A DNA stretch of 64,000 nucleotides from Chitinophagaceae bacterium (GTDB lineage Bacteria > Bacteroidota > Bacteroidia > Chitinophagales > Chitinophagaceae), in contig CANGIY010000010.1 in assembly GCA_947454235.1 (NCBI GenBank), forward strand, positions 62,001 to 126,000. The letters run 5' to 3'. The notes under the pieces were generated by a model. The model ran no database searches and had not been told where the DNA came from. It saw nothing but the letters and a program-made list of their open reading frames with translations. The position numbers and the translations under genes were made by a program. Below are positions 9,295 to 18,300 of the stretch, piece by piece; positions within the stretch are counted from its first letter, which is position 1; each line of letters starts with the position of its first letter.

Positions 9295-9925
9295 TGATCA
9301 TACGCTAATAGCAAATGCTATAGGCAATATGGTGAATGGTTTTTATAACTACAATGTACTGTTCGAAGCTGAAAACGGAAAAGTGTTCATCGAAAAACTG
9401 GCTCATTCAAAATCAGTGCCCGATGTGGTGTTGCTCGATATCTCTATGCCCGTAATGGATGGTTTCGAAACCGCAGCATGGATTCGGGATAATTTGCCCA
9501 AAACCAAAATTATGGCACTTTCCACAATGGACGATGAAGATTCGTTGATGAAAATGATTAGAAGTGGTGCAACGGGTTACTTACTCAAAAACATTCAACC
9601 CGGTGAACTCCACAAAGCCCTTGACATTTTACTTGAAAAAGGGGTGTACTATCCCGAATGGGCTTTGCCGAAAATCAACCATAGCCTTAACGAACCCGAT
9701 GCCGCGAAAAAGGCAATTAAAGAAGTGGTGAAATTCACCGAAAAAGAAGAGTTGTTCATTAAGCTGTGCTGCACCGAAATGACCTACAAAGAAATGGCAG
9801 AGCACATGAATATTGGTGTGAGAACCGTTGATAACTACCGGGATATGGTTTTTTCAAAGCTTTACGTCAATAATAGAATTGGTGTTGTGATTTTTGCCAT
9901 CAAGACCGGGCGCTTTGGCGTGTAG
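9269..9925 (+). CDS. NarL/FixJ-family response regulator
   Basis: A 218-residue two-domain regulator. The receiver domain (1-~125) carries the acidic pair D9-D10 and phosphoacceptor D57 in VVLLDIS, and YLLKN supplies the conserved Lys. A C-terminal LuxR-type helix-turn-helix begins near residue 150 (FTEKEELFIKLCCTEMTYKE, then AEHMNIGVRTVDNYRDMVFSKL). Phosphorylation by the overlapping upstream kinase should control DNA binding. Targets are unknown, but the operon's own promoter at 7225 is a sensible first candidate. The start overlaps the kinase gene by 26 nt, which favours coupled translation. Confidence 0.94.
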   Translation: MSKKVVVVDDHTLIANAIGNMVNGFYNYNVLFEAENGKVFIEKLAHSKSVPDVVLLDISMPVMDGFETAAWIRDNLPKTKIMALSTMDDEDSLMKMIRSGATGYLLKNIQPGELHKALDILLEKGVYYPEWALPKINHSLNEPDAAKKAIKEVVKFTEKEELFIKLCCTEMTYKEMAEHMNIGVRTVDNYRDMVFSKLYVNNRIGVVIFAIKTGRFGV

Positions 9926-9974
9926 ATAAACAAGGTCTTAACTTAATGAGCACTAAATATAATTATGAATCCTG

Positions 9975-10004
9975 TTTTATTCACGGGGTGAAATGTTATA
10001 TTTG
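9975..10004 (+). promoter_or_regulatory. Promoter of the C10 peptidase gene
   Basis: A perfect -7 box TATATTTG lies at 9997-10004, with TTTT at 9975-9978 in the -33 position (spacer 18 nt). The leader before the ATG at 10028 is about 18 nt. This separates the peptidase from the signalling operon upstream. Confidence 0.6.
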
Positions 10005-10027
10005 CATTACATACTCTAATTAAGCTC

Positions 10028-12220
10028 ATGAAATATTCTATCGCTGGCTGTGCCCTATTTTTATTGTTACAAATCACCGGTGCAAATGGTAAAGAAATTG
10101 ACGGGAACAAGGCGCGGCAAATAGCCCACAACTGGCTGGAATCAAAGGGGCAATCCTACGCGGTAAGCCAACTCAATACAGTGTATACCGCCAAATCGGC
10201 GGGAGGTATCAATACGCTTTATGTGGTTGCTGCATCTGACAATACTTCTTGGGTTATCGTATCAGGTGACGATGTTGTTGAACCTGTTTTAGGGTACAGT
10301 ACCAGTTCTAAGTTTGATGCAGGTTTGAAATGCGCTTCTACCCGAGCTTGGATAAACGGATACAGCAACCAGATAGCCTGGCAGGCAGCACATGTCGCAG
10401 GGCCGACAGAAGTAGTGAAAGCTCAATGGAAGCAGTTAGAGCAAAAAAATATAAAGATTGCAGAAAGAACCACTTCGGTTTCTCCTCTGTTAACTACTCA
10501 GTGGGATCAAAATCCATATTATAACATTTTATGTCCATTTGATTCAACTGCATCATTGCGCACCGTTACAGGATGTGTGGCAACTGCGATGGCTCAGGTG
10601 ATGAGGTATTGGAAGTGGCCGGTTCGTGGTTGTGGCTCACATACCTACACCGATGCAATATATGGCAATCAGTCGGCTAATTTTGGCGCCACGGCTTACA
10701 ATTGGAGTGCGATGCCTACCATGTTATTCAGTAACAGCACGGCTGTGGGTGAATTGATGTATCACGCAGGTGTGAGTGTGAATATGGCATACGGAACCGA
10801 AAGGAATGGCGGTAGTGGTGCTTATGTAAACACCATAGAAAGTGCGTTTACGCCATGTGCTGAATATGCACTAAAGGCAAATTTTCATTATAAAAGGTCA
10901 TTGTACAGCCTCACCCGTTTTGGCGAAGGAGATGGTAGCGGATACGATTCAATTGCAGAAGCAGCATGGATAAGTGCTATTCAGAGTGAGCTTAATGCCC
11001 GCCGTCCTGTTATTTATTCCGGCGCCAACGATACTATTGGGGGGCATTGCTGGGTGTGCGACGGGTATTCAACAGGTACTTATTTTCACTTCAACTGGGG
11101 TTGGAGTGGCATGTCTGACGGCTATTATTCAGTGAACAGGCTGGCACCAACTTCATTAGGAGCGGGTGGTGCCGGTGGTAATTTTAACTACGACCAAACA
11201 GTTATTCTAGGCATTGAGCCTGATAGTTTTTCAAACGTAGCCGGAGAAATTCAGTTGGCGGGTTGCCTTAATTTATCAAATACACCTGTGCGTTTTGGGC
11301 ACAGCTTTACGCTTAGTACCCATGTTGTTAACGCAGGTACATCAGCATTCAGTGGCGACTTTAGTGCTCGTTTATTTGATTCAGCAGGAAATTATGTTGA
11401 TGAGTTGAATATTGTTTCAGGCGTAAACGTTGCAGCAGGCGATACAGGCGTTCTTACATTTTCAACTACCGGAAAGTTCAATTTGGTTACTGGTTTGTAT
11501 GGCATAAAAGTTTTCTCTCGCACCAGCAGCACTGCCGACTGGGTGCAAGTAGCTAATAATGGCAATTTGGTGAATTTTACTTATTTGGGTGTTTATGATG
11601 ATACCGACATTTTAATCAATCAGGCGACTGTCGTAACGCCGGGTACTATCATTAACCAGAACAGCTCAATTGATGTGCGCGCAATAGTGACAAACTGGAG
11701 TTCGGGTACTTTTGACGGAAGCTTTAAAGCAACCTTGAATTCTGTTACCGATGGAACTGAGCAATTTCTGATTCAGGAATTTACAGGGCAGTCTATTGAT
11801 TTGTACGGATTTGATACGTTGAATTTCCATAACAGCTCGGTTACGGTGCCACATGGCGCTTATACTTTACAAATTCAGCATCAATATTCAGGAGCGGGAG
11901 ACTATTATTTGACCAGCTCAATTATGAAGTCAAATCCAATATTGATTTGGGTCGACTGGCCGGCAAAGGTTACAGACCCTAATGCGTCGCCGGAAGTGGT
12001 ATTTTGTCCGAACCCTAATGAGGGGATTTTTACGGTGGGTTGCTCCAATTCAATCATCGAATCGATTCAGCTTTATTCTATGGATGGAAGAATGGTGTGG
12101 AGCAATGGAAATATTGGAAAACAACAAACACAATTGAGCCTCACTTTGCCTGCCGGAATATATTCTGCGGTTGTAAAAACTGAAAACGGAACCGCTACGC
12201 AAAGGGTGGTAATTCAATAG
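10028..12220 (+). CDS. Secreted C10-family (streptopain-like) cysteine peptidase with T9SS sorting domain
   Basis: A 730-residue exported protease. A signal peptide (~1-21) is followed by a Spi/prodomain-like region (~22-125; ARQIAHNWLESKGQ, WVIVSGDDVVEPVLGY) that in this family keeps the enzyme inactive. The catalytic domain shows Cys183 in TGCVATAMAQVMRYW, His340 in GGHCWVCDGY, and the conserved FHFNWGWSGMSDGYY. Two Ig-like segments follow (~410-640). The last ~75 residues are a T9SS type A sorting domain (FCPNPNEGIFTV ... GIYSAVVKTENG). It is therefore expected to cross the outer membrane through the SprA system and be processed at the surface. Substrate specificity cannot be read from the sequence. 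Confidence 0.92.
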   Translation: MKYSIAGCALFLLLQITGANGKEIDGNKARQIAHNWLESKGQSYAVSQLNTVYTAKSAGGINTLYVVAASDNTSWVIVSGDDVVEPVLGYSTSSKFDAGLKCASTRAWINGYSNQIAWQAAHVAGPTEVVKAQWKQLEQKNIKIAERTTSVSPLLTTQWDQNPYYNILCPFDSTASLRTVTGCVATAMAQVMRYWKWPVRGCGSHTYTDAIYGNQSANFGATAYNWSAMPTMLFSNSTAVGELMYHAGVSVNMAYGTERNGGSGAYVNTIESAFTPCAEYALKANFHYKRSLYSLTRFGEGDGSGYDSIAEAAWISAIQSELNARRPVIYSGANDTIGGHCWVCDGYSTGTYFHFNWGWSGMSDGYYSVNRLAPTSLGAGGAGGNFNYDQTVILGIEPDSFSNVAGEIQLAGCLNLSNTPVRFGHSFTLSTHVVNAGTSAFSGDFSARLFDSAGNYVDELNIVSGVNVAAGDTGVLTFSTTGKFNLVTGLYGIKVFSRTSSTADWVQVANNGNLVNFTYLGVYDDTDILINQATVVTPGTIINQNSSIDVRAIVTNWSSGTFDGSFKATLNSVTDGTEQFLIQEFTGQSIDLYGFDTLNFHNSSVTVPHGAYTLQIQHQYSGAGDYYLTSSIMKSNPILIWVDWPAKVTDPNASPEVVFCPNPNEGIFTVGCSNSIIESIQLYSMDGRMVWSNGNIGKQQTQLSLTLPAGIYSAVVKTENGTATQRVVIQ

Positions 12221-12248
12221 GCTACTTTTTTCGAAACAGATATTAATT

Positions 12249-12284
12249 CAAAGGCATGCTGCATAACTTTGCTGCATGCCTTTG
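12249..12284 (+). repeat. 11-bp perfect inverted repeat spanning the PPTase start codon
   Basis: Arms CAAAGGCATGC (12249-12259) and its exact complement (12274-12284) enclose a 14-nt loop. The right arm contains the ATG of the phosphopantetheinyl transferase gene (12276), and the loop contains its -7 promoter box. It lies 28 nt after the peptidase stop and may act as a 3' hairpin for read-through mRNA that also hides the next start codon. Both roles are inference. Confidence 0.7.
12264..12271 (+). promoter_or_regulatory. -7 promoter box placed 4 nt before the PPTase start
   Basis: TAACTTTG matches TAnnTTTG exactly and ends 4 nt before the ATG at 12276, so the predicted mRNA would begin at or next to the start codon. 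No good -33 element was seen. Confidence 0.5.
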
Positions 12285-12896
12285 TTACGTAAATGGAATA
12301 TCAATGAAAATGCAGTAGCTGCCATTTGGCTGGCTGACGAGCCTGAAGCCTATTTTGCCGAACAGACAGGGCTGCAGCCGCCAATAAGTCATGAAAAGCG
12401 TAGAACAGAGCACCTGGCAGGGCGCTTCTTACTCAAGTTGCTAAAGAACGATTTTCCGCTTCATGATATAAAAATTGACGAACATGGTAAGCCGCATCTG
12501 GCGGGTGATGATGTTCACTTTTCAGTATCACACTCATGGCCGTACATCGCTGCTGTGATTGATAATGGCCGGTCGGCCGGTATCGACGTTCAAACATGGA
12601 CAGAGAAAATAGTGCGTATCAAGCATAAATTCCTGAGTGAGGGGGAGCAGGAATTGCTGGGGCATGACCCTCGAAATTTTCTGGCAGCATGGAGCGCAAA
12701 GGAAACAGCCTACAAATGGCACGGTAAAGATGGTACTGAATTTATAGAAGAACTGCCCATTATTGAATTCCCGGAAAAGAAGTACTTGAAGATATTATTT
12801 AATCTGAATGGATTTCAACAGATTTTGCACATTCGCGTTGATTTTGAGCCCGATTTTGTGTGTACTTACCTTGAAAAGGTCGAAATGGAGCATTAA
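12276..12896 (+). CDS. 4'-phosphopantetheinyl transferase (Sfp type)
   Basis: A 206-residue enzyme that transfers the phosphopantetheine arm of CoA to a serine of carrier proteins. The two signature motifs are present: AGIDVQ (Mg/CoA-binding Asp) and FLAAWSAKETAYKWHG (the WSxKExxxK motif). HFSVSHSWPYIAAVI is the usual strand before the first motif. The start MPLLRKW fits related Bacteroidota proteins, as I recall them, so the ATG at 12276 is favoured although it lies in an inverted repeat with almost no leader. No polyketide or peptide synthetase is nearby, so the target is probably the fatty-acid acyl carrier protein or one encoded elsewhere. Confidence 0.9.
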   Translation: MPLLRKWNINENAVAAIWLADEPEAYFAEQTGLQPPISHEKRRTEHLAGRFLLKLLKNDFPLHDIKIDEHGKPHLAGDDVHFSVSHSWPYIAAVIDNGRSAGIDVQTWTEKIVRIKHKFLSEGEQELLGHDPRNFLAAWSAKETAYKWHGKDGTEFIEELPIIEFPEKKYLKILFNLNGFQQILHIRVDFEPDFVCTYLEKVEMEH

Positions 12897-12950
12897 TTAA
12901 CGTGTTGAAAAAACGTAATATTTAGTTTTTGGTGAAATTTTCTAAAAAAA

Positions 12951-12981
12951 TTTGCTGATTTGTAAGAAAACAGTAGTTTTG
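12951..12981 (+). promoter_or_regulatory. Promoter of the glutamine synthetase gene
   Basis: TTTG at 12951-12954, exactly 19 nt, then TAGTTTTG at 12974-12981. This is a perfect match to the Bacteroidota consensus and the best promoter in the window. The ATG at 12999 follows a short A/T-rich leader. Confidence 0.75.
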
Positions 12982-12998
12982 TTGAAAATTATAATATT

Positions 12999-15191
12999 AT
13001 GTCGTCAGTTCGATTACAAGCCATGCAATCTTTGCAAGGGGAAGAAAAGAAAGTTTCCGGCTATGGTGGTAAAAAAATCACAGCAATGTTCGGAAGTAAT
13101 GTTTTCAGTGGGCGTACCATGCGCGAGCATCTCAGCGATGAAGCCTACAAAAGTTTGATGAATTCTGCCAAATCAGGTCAGCGCATCGAGCGTCGAATTG
13201 CCGACCAGGTAGCGGTAGGTATGAAAGCCTGGGCAGAAGAACGTGGTGTTACACACTACACACACTGGTTCCAACCACTTACAGGTACAACCGCCGAAAA
13301 ACACGATTCTTTCTTCACTTTGAAAAGCGATGGTACTGCTATCGAACTTTTTGATGGTGATGCACTCATACAACAAGAACCTGATGCGTCAAGCTTTCCG
13401 AATGGTGGCATAAGAGCTACATTCGAGGCGCGCGGCTATACAGCATGGGATCCATCTTCACCTGCATTCATTATGGAAGCCGGTATGGGTAAAACGCTGT
13501 GCATCCCAACTATCTTCATCGCTTATAACGGTGAATCACTAGACTATAAAGCTCCTTTGTTGAAATCAATTGCTGCACTTGATAAAGCGGCAGTAGATGT
13601 GTGCCATTATTTCGATAAAAACGTAACTAAAGTAACTGCTACTTTAGGTTGGGAACAAGAATATTTCGTTGTTGACGAAATGCTTGCCAACGCTCGCCCT
13701 GACTTAATGATGTGCGGACGTACATTGCTCGGCCACACACCGGCAAAAGGTCAGCAATTGGAAGACCACTATTTCGGTTCAATTCCTGAAAGAGTGTTTG
13801 CCTTCATGCAAGACTTCGAGCAAGAGTCTTACAAATTGGGTATTCCATTGCGTACCCGTCACAACGAGGTGGCACCTTCGCAGTTTGAGTGCGCGCCAAT
13901 GTTCGAAGAAGTGAACATTGCTGTTGACCACAACACTTTGTTGATGGATGTAATGAACAAAGTAGCTAAGAGGCACAAACTCAAAGCGTTGTTGCATGAA
14001 AAACCATTTAAAGGTGTAAACGGCTCGGGAAAGCACAATAACTGGAGTATGGCTACCGATACGGGGGTGAATCTTTTGTCTCCGGGCAAAACACCACGTA
14101 CCAACCTCATGTTCCTTACTTTCTTTGTGAACACGATTAAGGCTGTTTATACGCATGCTGATTTGATGCGCGCATCAATCGCTTCTGCTAATAACGACCA
14201 CCGCTTGGGCGCTAACGAAGCTCCTCCGGCTATCATTTCAGTGTACGTAGGTAAATATCTTTCACAAGTACTTGACGAAGTAGAATCAAGGGTGAAAGAC
14301 AAATTCAGCGAGCAAGACGAGGTGATTTTGAAATTGGATATCCATAAGCAAATCCCTGAAGTGTTGATGGATAATACCGACCGTAACCGTACAAGTCCGT
14401 TTGCATTCACAGGTAATAAATTCGAATTCCGCGCTGTAGGTTCTTCTGCAAACTGTGCTTCTCCAATGATTGTATTGAACACAATTGTTGCTGATACATT
14501 GAAGCAGTTCAAGAAAGACGTTGACGCATTGATTGAAAAAGGCGAGAAAAAAGAAATCGCTATCCTTCAGGTATTGCGCACTTATATCGCTGAGTCAAAC
14601 CCTATTCGTTTTGAAGGTGACAACTACAGTGAAGAGTGGGCTGAAGAAGCTAAACGCCGTGGCCTGAGCAACTTCAAAACTACACCTGAAGCACTTGATG
14701 CATACGTGAACGAAAGTTCTAAGAAGGTGTTCCTTGATAATAGTATTTTCAGCATCCGCGAATTGGAAGCACGCCATGAGATCATGGTGGAAGACTACAT
14801 CAAGAAAGTTCAAATCGAAGCACGTATCATTGGTTACATCGCAACAAACCACTTGTTGCCGGCTGCTATCAACTATCAAAACACTTTGATTGCAAACATC
14901 AAAGGTTTGAAAGATATTGGCTTGAATGAGAAATCATACAAAGCTCAATTGAACCTTGTTGAAATTATCAGCGATCACATTCAGCATGTAAACGATAACG
15001 TTGAAGCAATGATTGAAGCACGCAAGAAAGCAAACAACACTGAAGATTTGCATACACGTGCACACATGTATTGCCATGAAGTGAAGCGTTATTTCGACGA
15101 CATCCGTTACCACGCTGATAAACTCGAATTGATTGTTGACGACAACTTGTGGCCTTTACCTAAATACAGAGAATTATTGTTCATGCGCTAG
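12999..15191 (+). CDS. glnN: Glutamine synthetase type III
   Basis: A 730-residue ATP-dependent enzyme that joins ammonia to glutamate. The length (much longer than the ~450-470 residues of type I) and the N-terminal SNVFSGRTMREHLSDEAYKS mark the GSIII family. Also visible are the catalytic segments TLGWEQEYFVVDE, RHNEVAPSQFECAPMFEE, FKGVNGSGKHNNWSM and NRTSPFAFTGNKFEFRAVGS, and the GSIII-specific C-terminal helices. The gene stands alone, with a strong promoter upstream and a strong terminator downstream. No amt or glnK gene is adjacent. Codon use looks well optimised, suggesting high expression. Confidence 0.96.
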   Translation: MSSVRLQAMQSLQGEEKKVSGYGGKKITAMFGSNVFSGRTMREHLSDEAYKSLMNSAKSGQRIERRIADQVAVGMKAWAEERGVTHYTHWFQPLTGTTAEKHDSFFTLKSDGTAIELFDGDALIQQEPDASSFPNGGIRATFEARGYTAWDPSSPAFIMEAGMGKTLCIPTIFIAYNGESLDYKAPLLKSIAALDKAAVDVCHYFDKNVTKVTATLGWEQEYFVVDEMLANARPDLMMCGRTLLGHTPAKGQQLEDHYFGSIPERVFAFMQDFEQESYKLGIPLRTRHNEVAPSQFECAPMFEEVNIAVDHNTLLMDVMNKVAKRHKLKALLHEKPFKGVNGSGKHNNWSMATDTGVNLLSPGKTPRTNLMFLTFFVNTIKAVYTHADLMRASIASANNDHRLGANEAPPAIISVYVGKYLSQVLDEVESRVKDKFSEQDEVILKLDIHKQIPEVLMDNTDRNRTSPFAFTGNKFEFRAVGSSANCASPMIVLNTIVADTLKQFKKDVDALIEKGEKKEIAILQVLRTYIAESNPIRFEGDNYSEEWAEEAKRRGLSNFKTTPEALDAYVNESSKKVFLDNSIFSIRELEARHEIMVEDYIKKVQIEARIIGYIATNHLLPAAINYQNTLIANIKGLKDIGLNEKSYKAQLNLVEIISDHIQHVNDNVEAMIEARKKANNTEDLHTRAHMYCHEVKRYFDDIRYHADKLELIVDDNLWPLPKYRELLFMR

Positions 15192-15210
15192 TAACATGAA
15201 ACTATAAATG

Positions 15211-15248
15211 AAAAAACGCACTTTGGTTTTCCATTGTGCGTTTTTTTT
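15211..15248 (+). terminator. Rho-independent terminator of glnN
   Basis: An 11-bp stem (AAAAAACGCAC paired with GTGCGTTTTTT, loop 14 nt) ends in a run of eight T's, 20 nt after the stop codon. Confidence 0.9.
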
Positions 15249-15340
15249 GTGCTTGTATTGTTGGAAAATCTAGCGGGAAAATTATTAAGTAAGGTGAGGA
15301 TTTTTGCTATTTTTACGTGTTCTTATATTTTTTATCTATT

Positions 15341-18300
15341 ATGCATAACGTCGGCATTCGGTTTTTGTTTTTTGTGCTGTTAATGCTCATAGGTAGTGGC
15401 ACATATGCCCAAATAATTACCACAGTTGCTGGTGATGGCATTCCGGGAGAACCTACTGCTGGGATTGCTGCAACAAATACCCATATATCGCATACTCCAA
15501 TAAGAATCAATAAATTTAATGAAGTTTTCTTAATTACTGATACTCTTAGGGGCGTAAAAAAAATTGACCGAAACGGCATTGTAAAAAATATTTTTCGTGG
15601 AACATACGGCTTTAGTGGTGACGGAGGACCCGCGACTTTAGCAAAATTCTCTCGTATTGGAGATTTTAATCTTGATAAATTTGGGAATATTTACCTTTGC
15701 GATGCCACCAATTATAGAATTAGGAAAGTCGATACATCAGGTATTGTAAACACGGTCGTGGGAAAAAATTCAGCACCTTATACTTACGTTGAAGGTGCTG
15801 CTGCAACAACTGAATATATAGGGTCTCCAGAATGGGTTGTACTAGACTCAAACAATTGTATCTATTTCACATATCTAGGGTATTCAGGTTTGCGCAATAG
15901 TGTTCGAAAAGTAGATACTATAGGTATTACTACTACTTGTGCAGGTTCAATTTCAGGAGCGCTTTCAGGTTCAACGGCTGATTCAATCCCTGCAACTTCC
16001 GCAAGAATAAATGCACCATTACGGCTCGCGGTGAACCGTCAGAACCAGTTATTCTTTTTAACATCTGACATGAAAATATATAAATTATCGCAAAGCGACA
16101 CATTGAGCATTTATGCAGGAACTGGGACACGAGGATATACAGGAGACGGCGGAAATGCGAAACTTGCTATGATTTACCCCTCATATTTGGCGTTTGATAA
16201 TTGCGGTAATTTATACTTTCCTCAGGCATCAGATCATGTCATTAGAAAAATTGACACTTCAGGTATCATAAGCACTATTTGCGGTACCGGTAGCCCCGGC
16301 TTTTCGGGAGACGGCGGACCTGCAAGTGCAGCGACTCTCCACAATCCCGCTGGGATTGATGTTGATTGCGTGGGCAACATATACATTGCTGATGACTCCA
16401 ACTTTAGAATCAGAAAAATCATATATCCTAATAAAACACCAAAATTTACTTTAGGCAATAGTGTTTCCATAGCTTTTTGCCACGATACAGGGCCTTACGA
16501 TTTAAATACTACACTTGCCGTTCGCGACAGCGACTGCGGGCAAGAGCTAACTTGGGCGCAGCTTAATACACCCGCTCATGGCGTTGCTAATGTTGCTTAT
16601 TTAACAAATACCAATACAAGGGTGGTAACCCCCACAGGTCTCAATTACACAGCTAACCCCGGTTTTACTGGCATCGATTCTTTTTCTGTCGTCATAAGCG
16701 ATTGTGGTGGGCTATCTGATACTATATCAATCAAAGTAAAAGTTGATACCGATGCCTATGTGGGTGTAATTACAGGCCCACCTACGCTCTGTCTAGGTGA
16801 TAGCAGTCTATTAAATGCAGCTTCTTCAGGCGGTTCATGGTATTCTTACAACCCCACAATTGGTAACATCAATGCGGCAACTGGTATGGTTACATGCATT
16901 GATACCGGAACTGCTACACTGGTAGATATAATATCCAATACATGTGGTATTGACTCGGGTAACTACGTTTTAAATATTATTGGCAATCCCGACCCCGGCA
17001 CTATTTCAGGCCCTACATCGTTGTGCGATGGTGCTACCGCCAGCTACAGCGAAACAGTACCGGGTGGTGTATGGAGTACAGCACTCGGTAATGCCACCAT
17101 CGATGCAGCAGGGGTGGTAACGGGTGTACATGCCGGCACTGACACTGTTGTTTATACAGTTACAGGTGCCTGCGCTAATGCCTCGGCTCATTATCCAATA
17201 GTCATTAATCCGCTGCCCGGTGCTATTACCGGCACTATGCAGGTGTGCGCTTCGGGTGGCAACACCAGCCTCACCGATACTTCCGTTGGCGGCAACTGGA
17301 GCAGTGCATCAGCAACCATTGCAACAGTAAGTGCCGGCGGTGTGTTAACAGGTGTAAATGCTGGTACTACAACTATTACCTATTCTTTCCCTTTAACCGG
17401 CTGCTATACTACTACTAGCGTGTTGGTGAATCCATTGCCAACAGCCATCAGTGGGGTAAGTGCTGTGTGTACAGGGCTTACTGCCACTTACAGCGATACA
17501 GGCTCGGGTGCATGGTCGGTTTCCCCCACCTCATTGGCAACAATCGATAATACCACAGGTGTTTTAAATGCGCTTAGTGCGGGTACTGCTAACATTACAT
17601 ATACAGCCCCAACAGGGTGTATAACCACACGAAGTATAACACTTAATGCTACACCACCTGCAATTGCCGGCCCTGCCAGTACGTGTGCGGGAGGTGCAAC
17701 CATTTCATTGACCGATGCACTGCCCGGCGGTGGTTGGGCTGCAAGCCCTTCATCAGTTGCTACAATCAGTAGTTCGGGTACTGTAACGGGAGTTGGTATA
17801 GGCACAGCAAGTGTTACTTATACCGTATCGGGGTGCAGTACTGTTACCTCCATCAGTGTACAAAATACGCCTACATCTATTATTACTCCCCTCGGCGATA
17901 CCGACCTTTGTCCCGGCGATGCTGTAGTGCTTACAGGCAGTACGGGTACGGGTTATAACTATCAGTGGTATCTTGGCGCAACACCGCTCAGCGGCGCCAC
18001 CGATAACTTTTATGTGGCTTCTGCTGCCGGTGCTTATAAACTGTATATTTCTTTAGCGGCAGGTTGTGGTAATATGTCGGCACCAGTGGGCGTATCTGTT
18101 GCTCCTGCCACCGCTTCATTAACGGCTTCGGGTACCACAGCCATTTGCTCAGGCACTTCTGTTATGCTTACTGCCTCTACCGGCACAGGTTATACCTACG
18201 AATGGTTACATAACGGTGTGGGTATTGCGGGGGCAGGTGCTGCCTATCTCGCCGCTACCGATAGTGGCAACTACCAGGTCATGATCTCTAATGGCTCGGG

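Noticed and set aside
13779-14156. Minus-strand frames within glutamine synthetase
   Set aside because: They are antisense to a highly conserved gene and the products are unlike any family.
15317-15340. GTG start of the NHL protein
   Set aside because: It would put eight residues before a typical signal peptide that begins at the ATG 15341.
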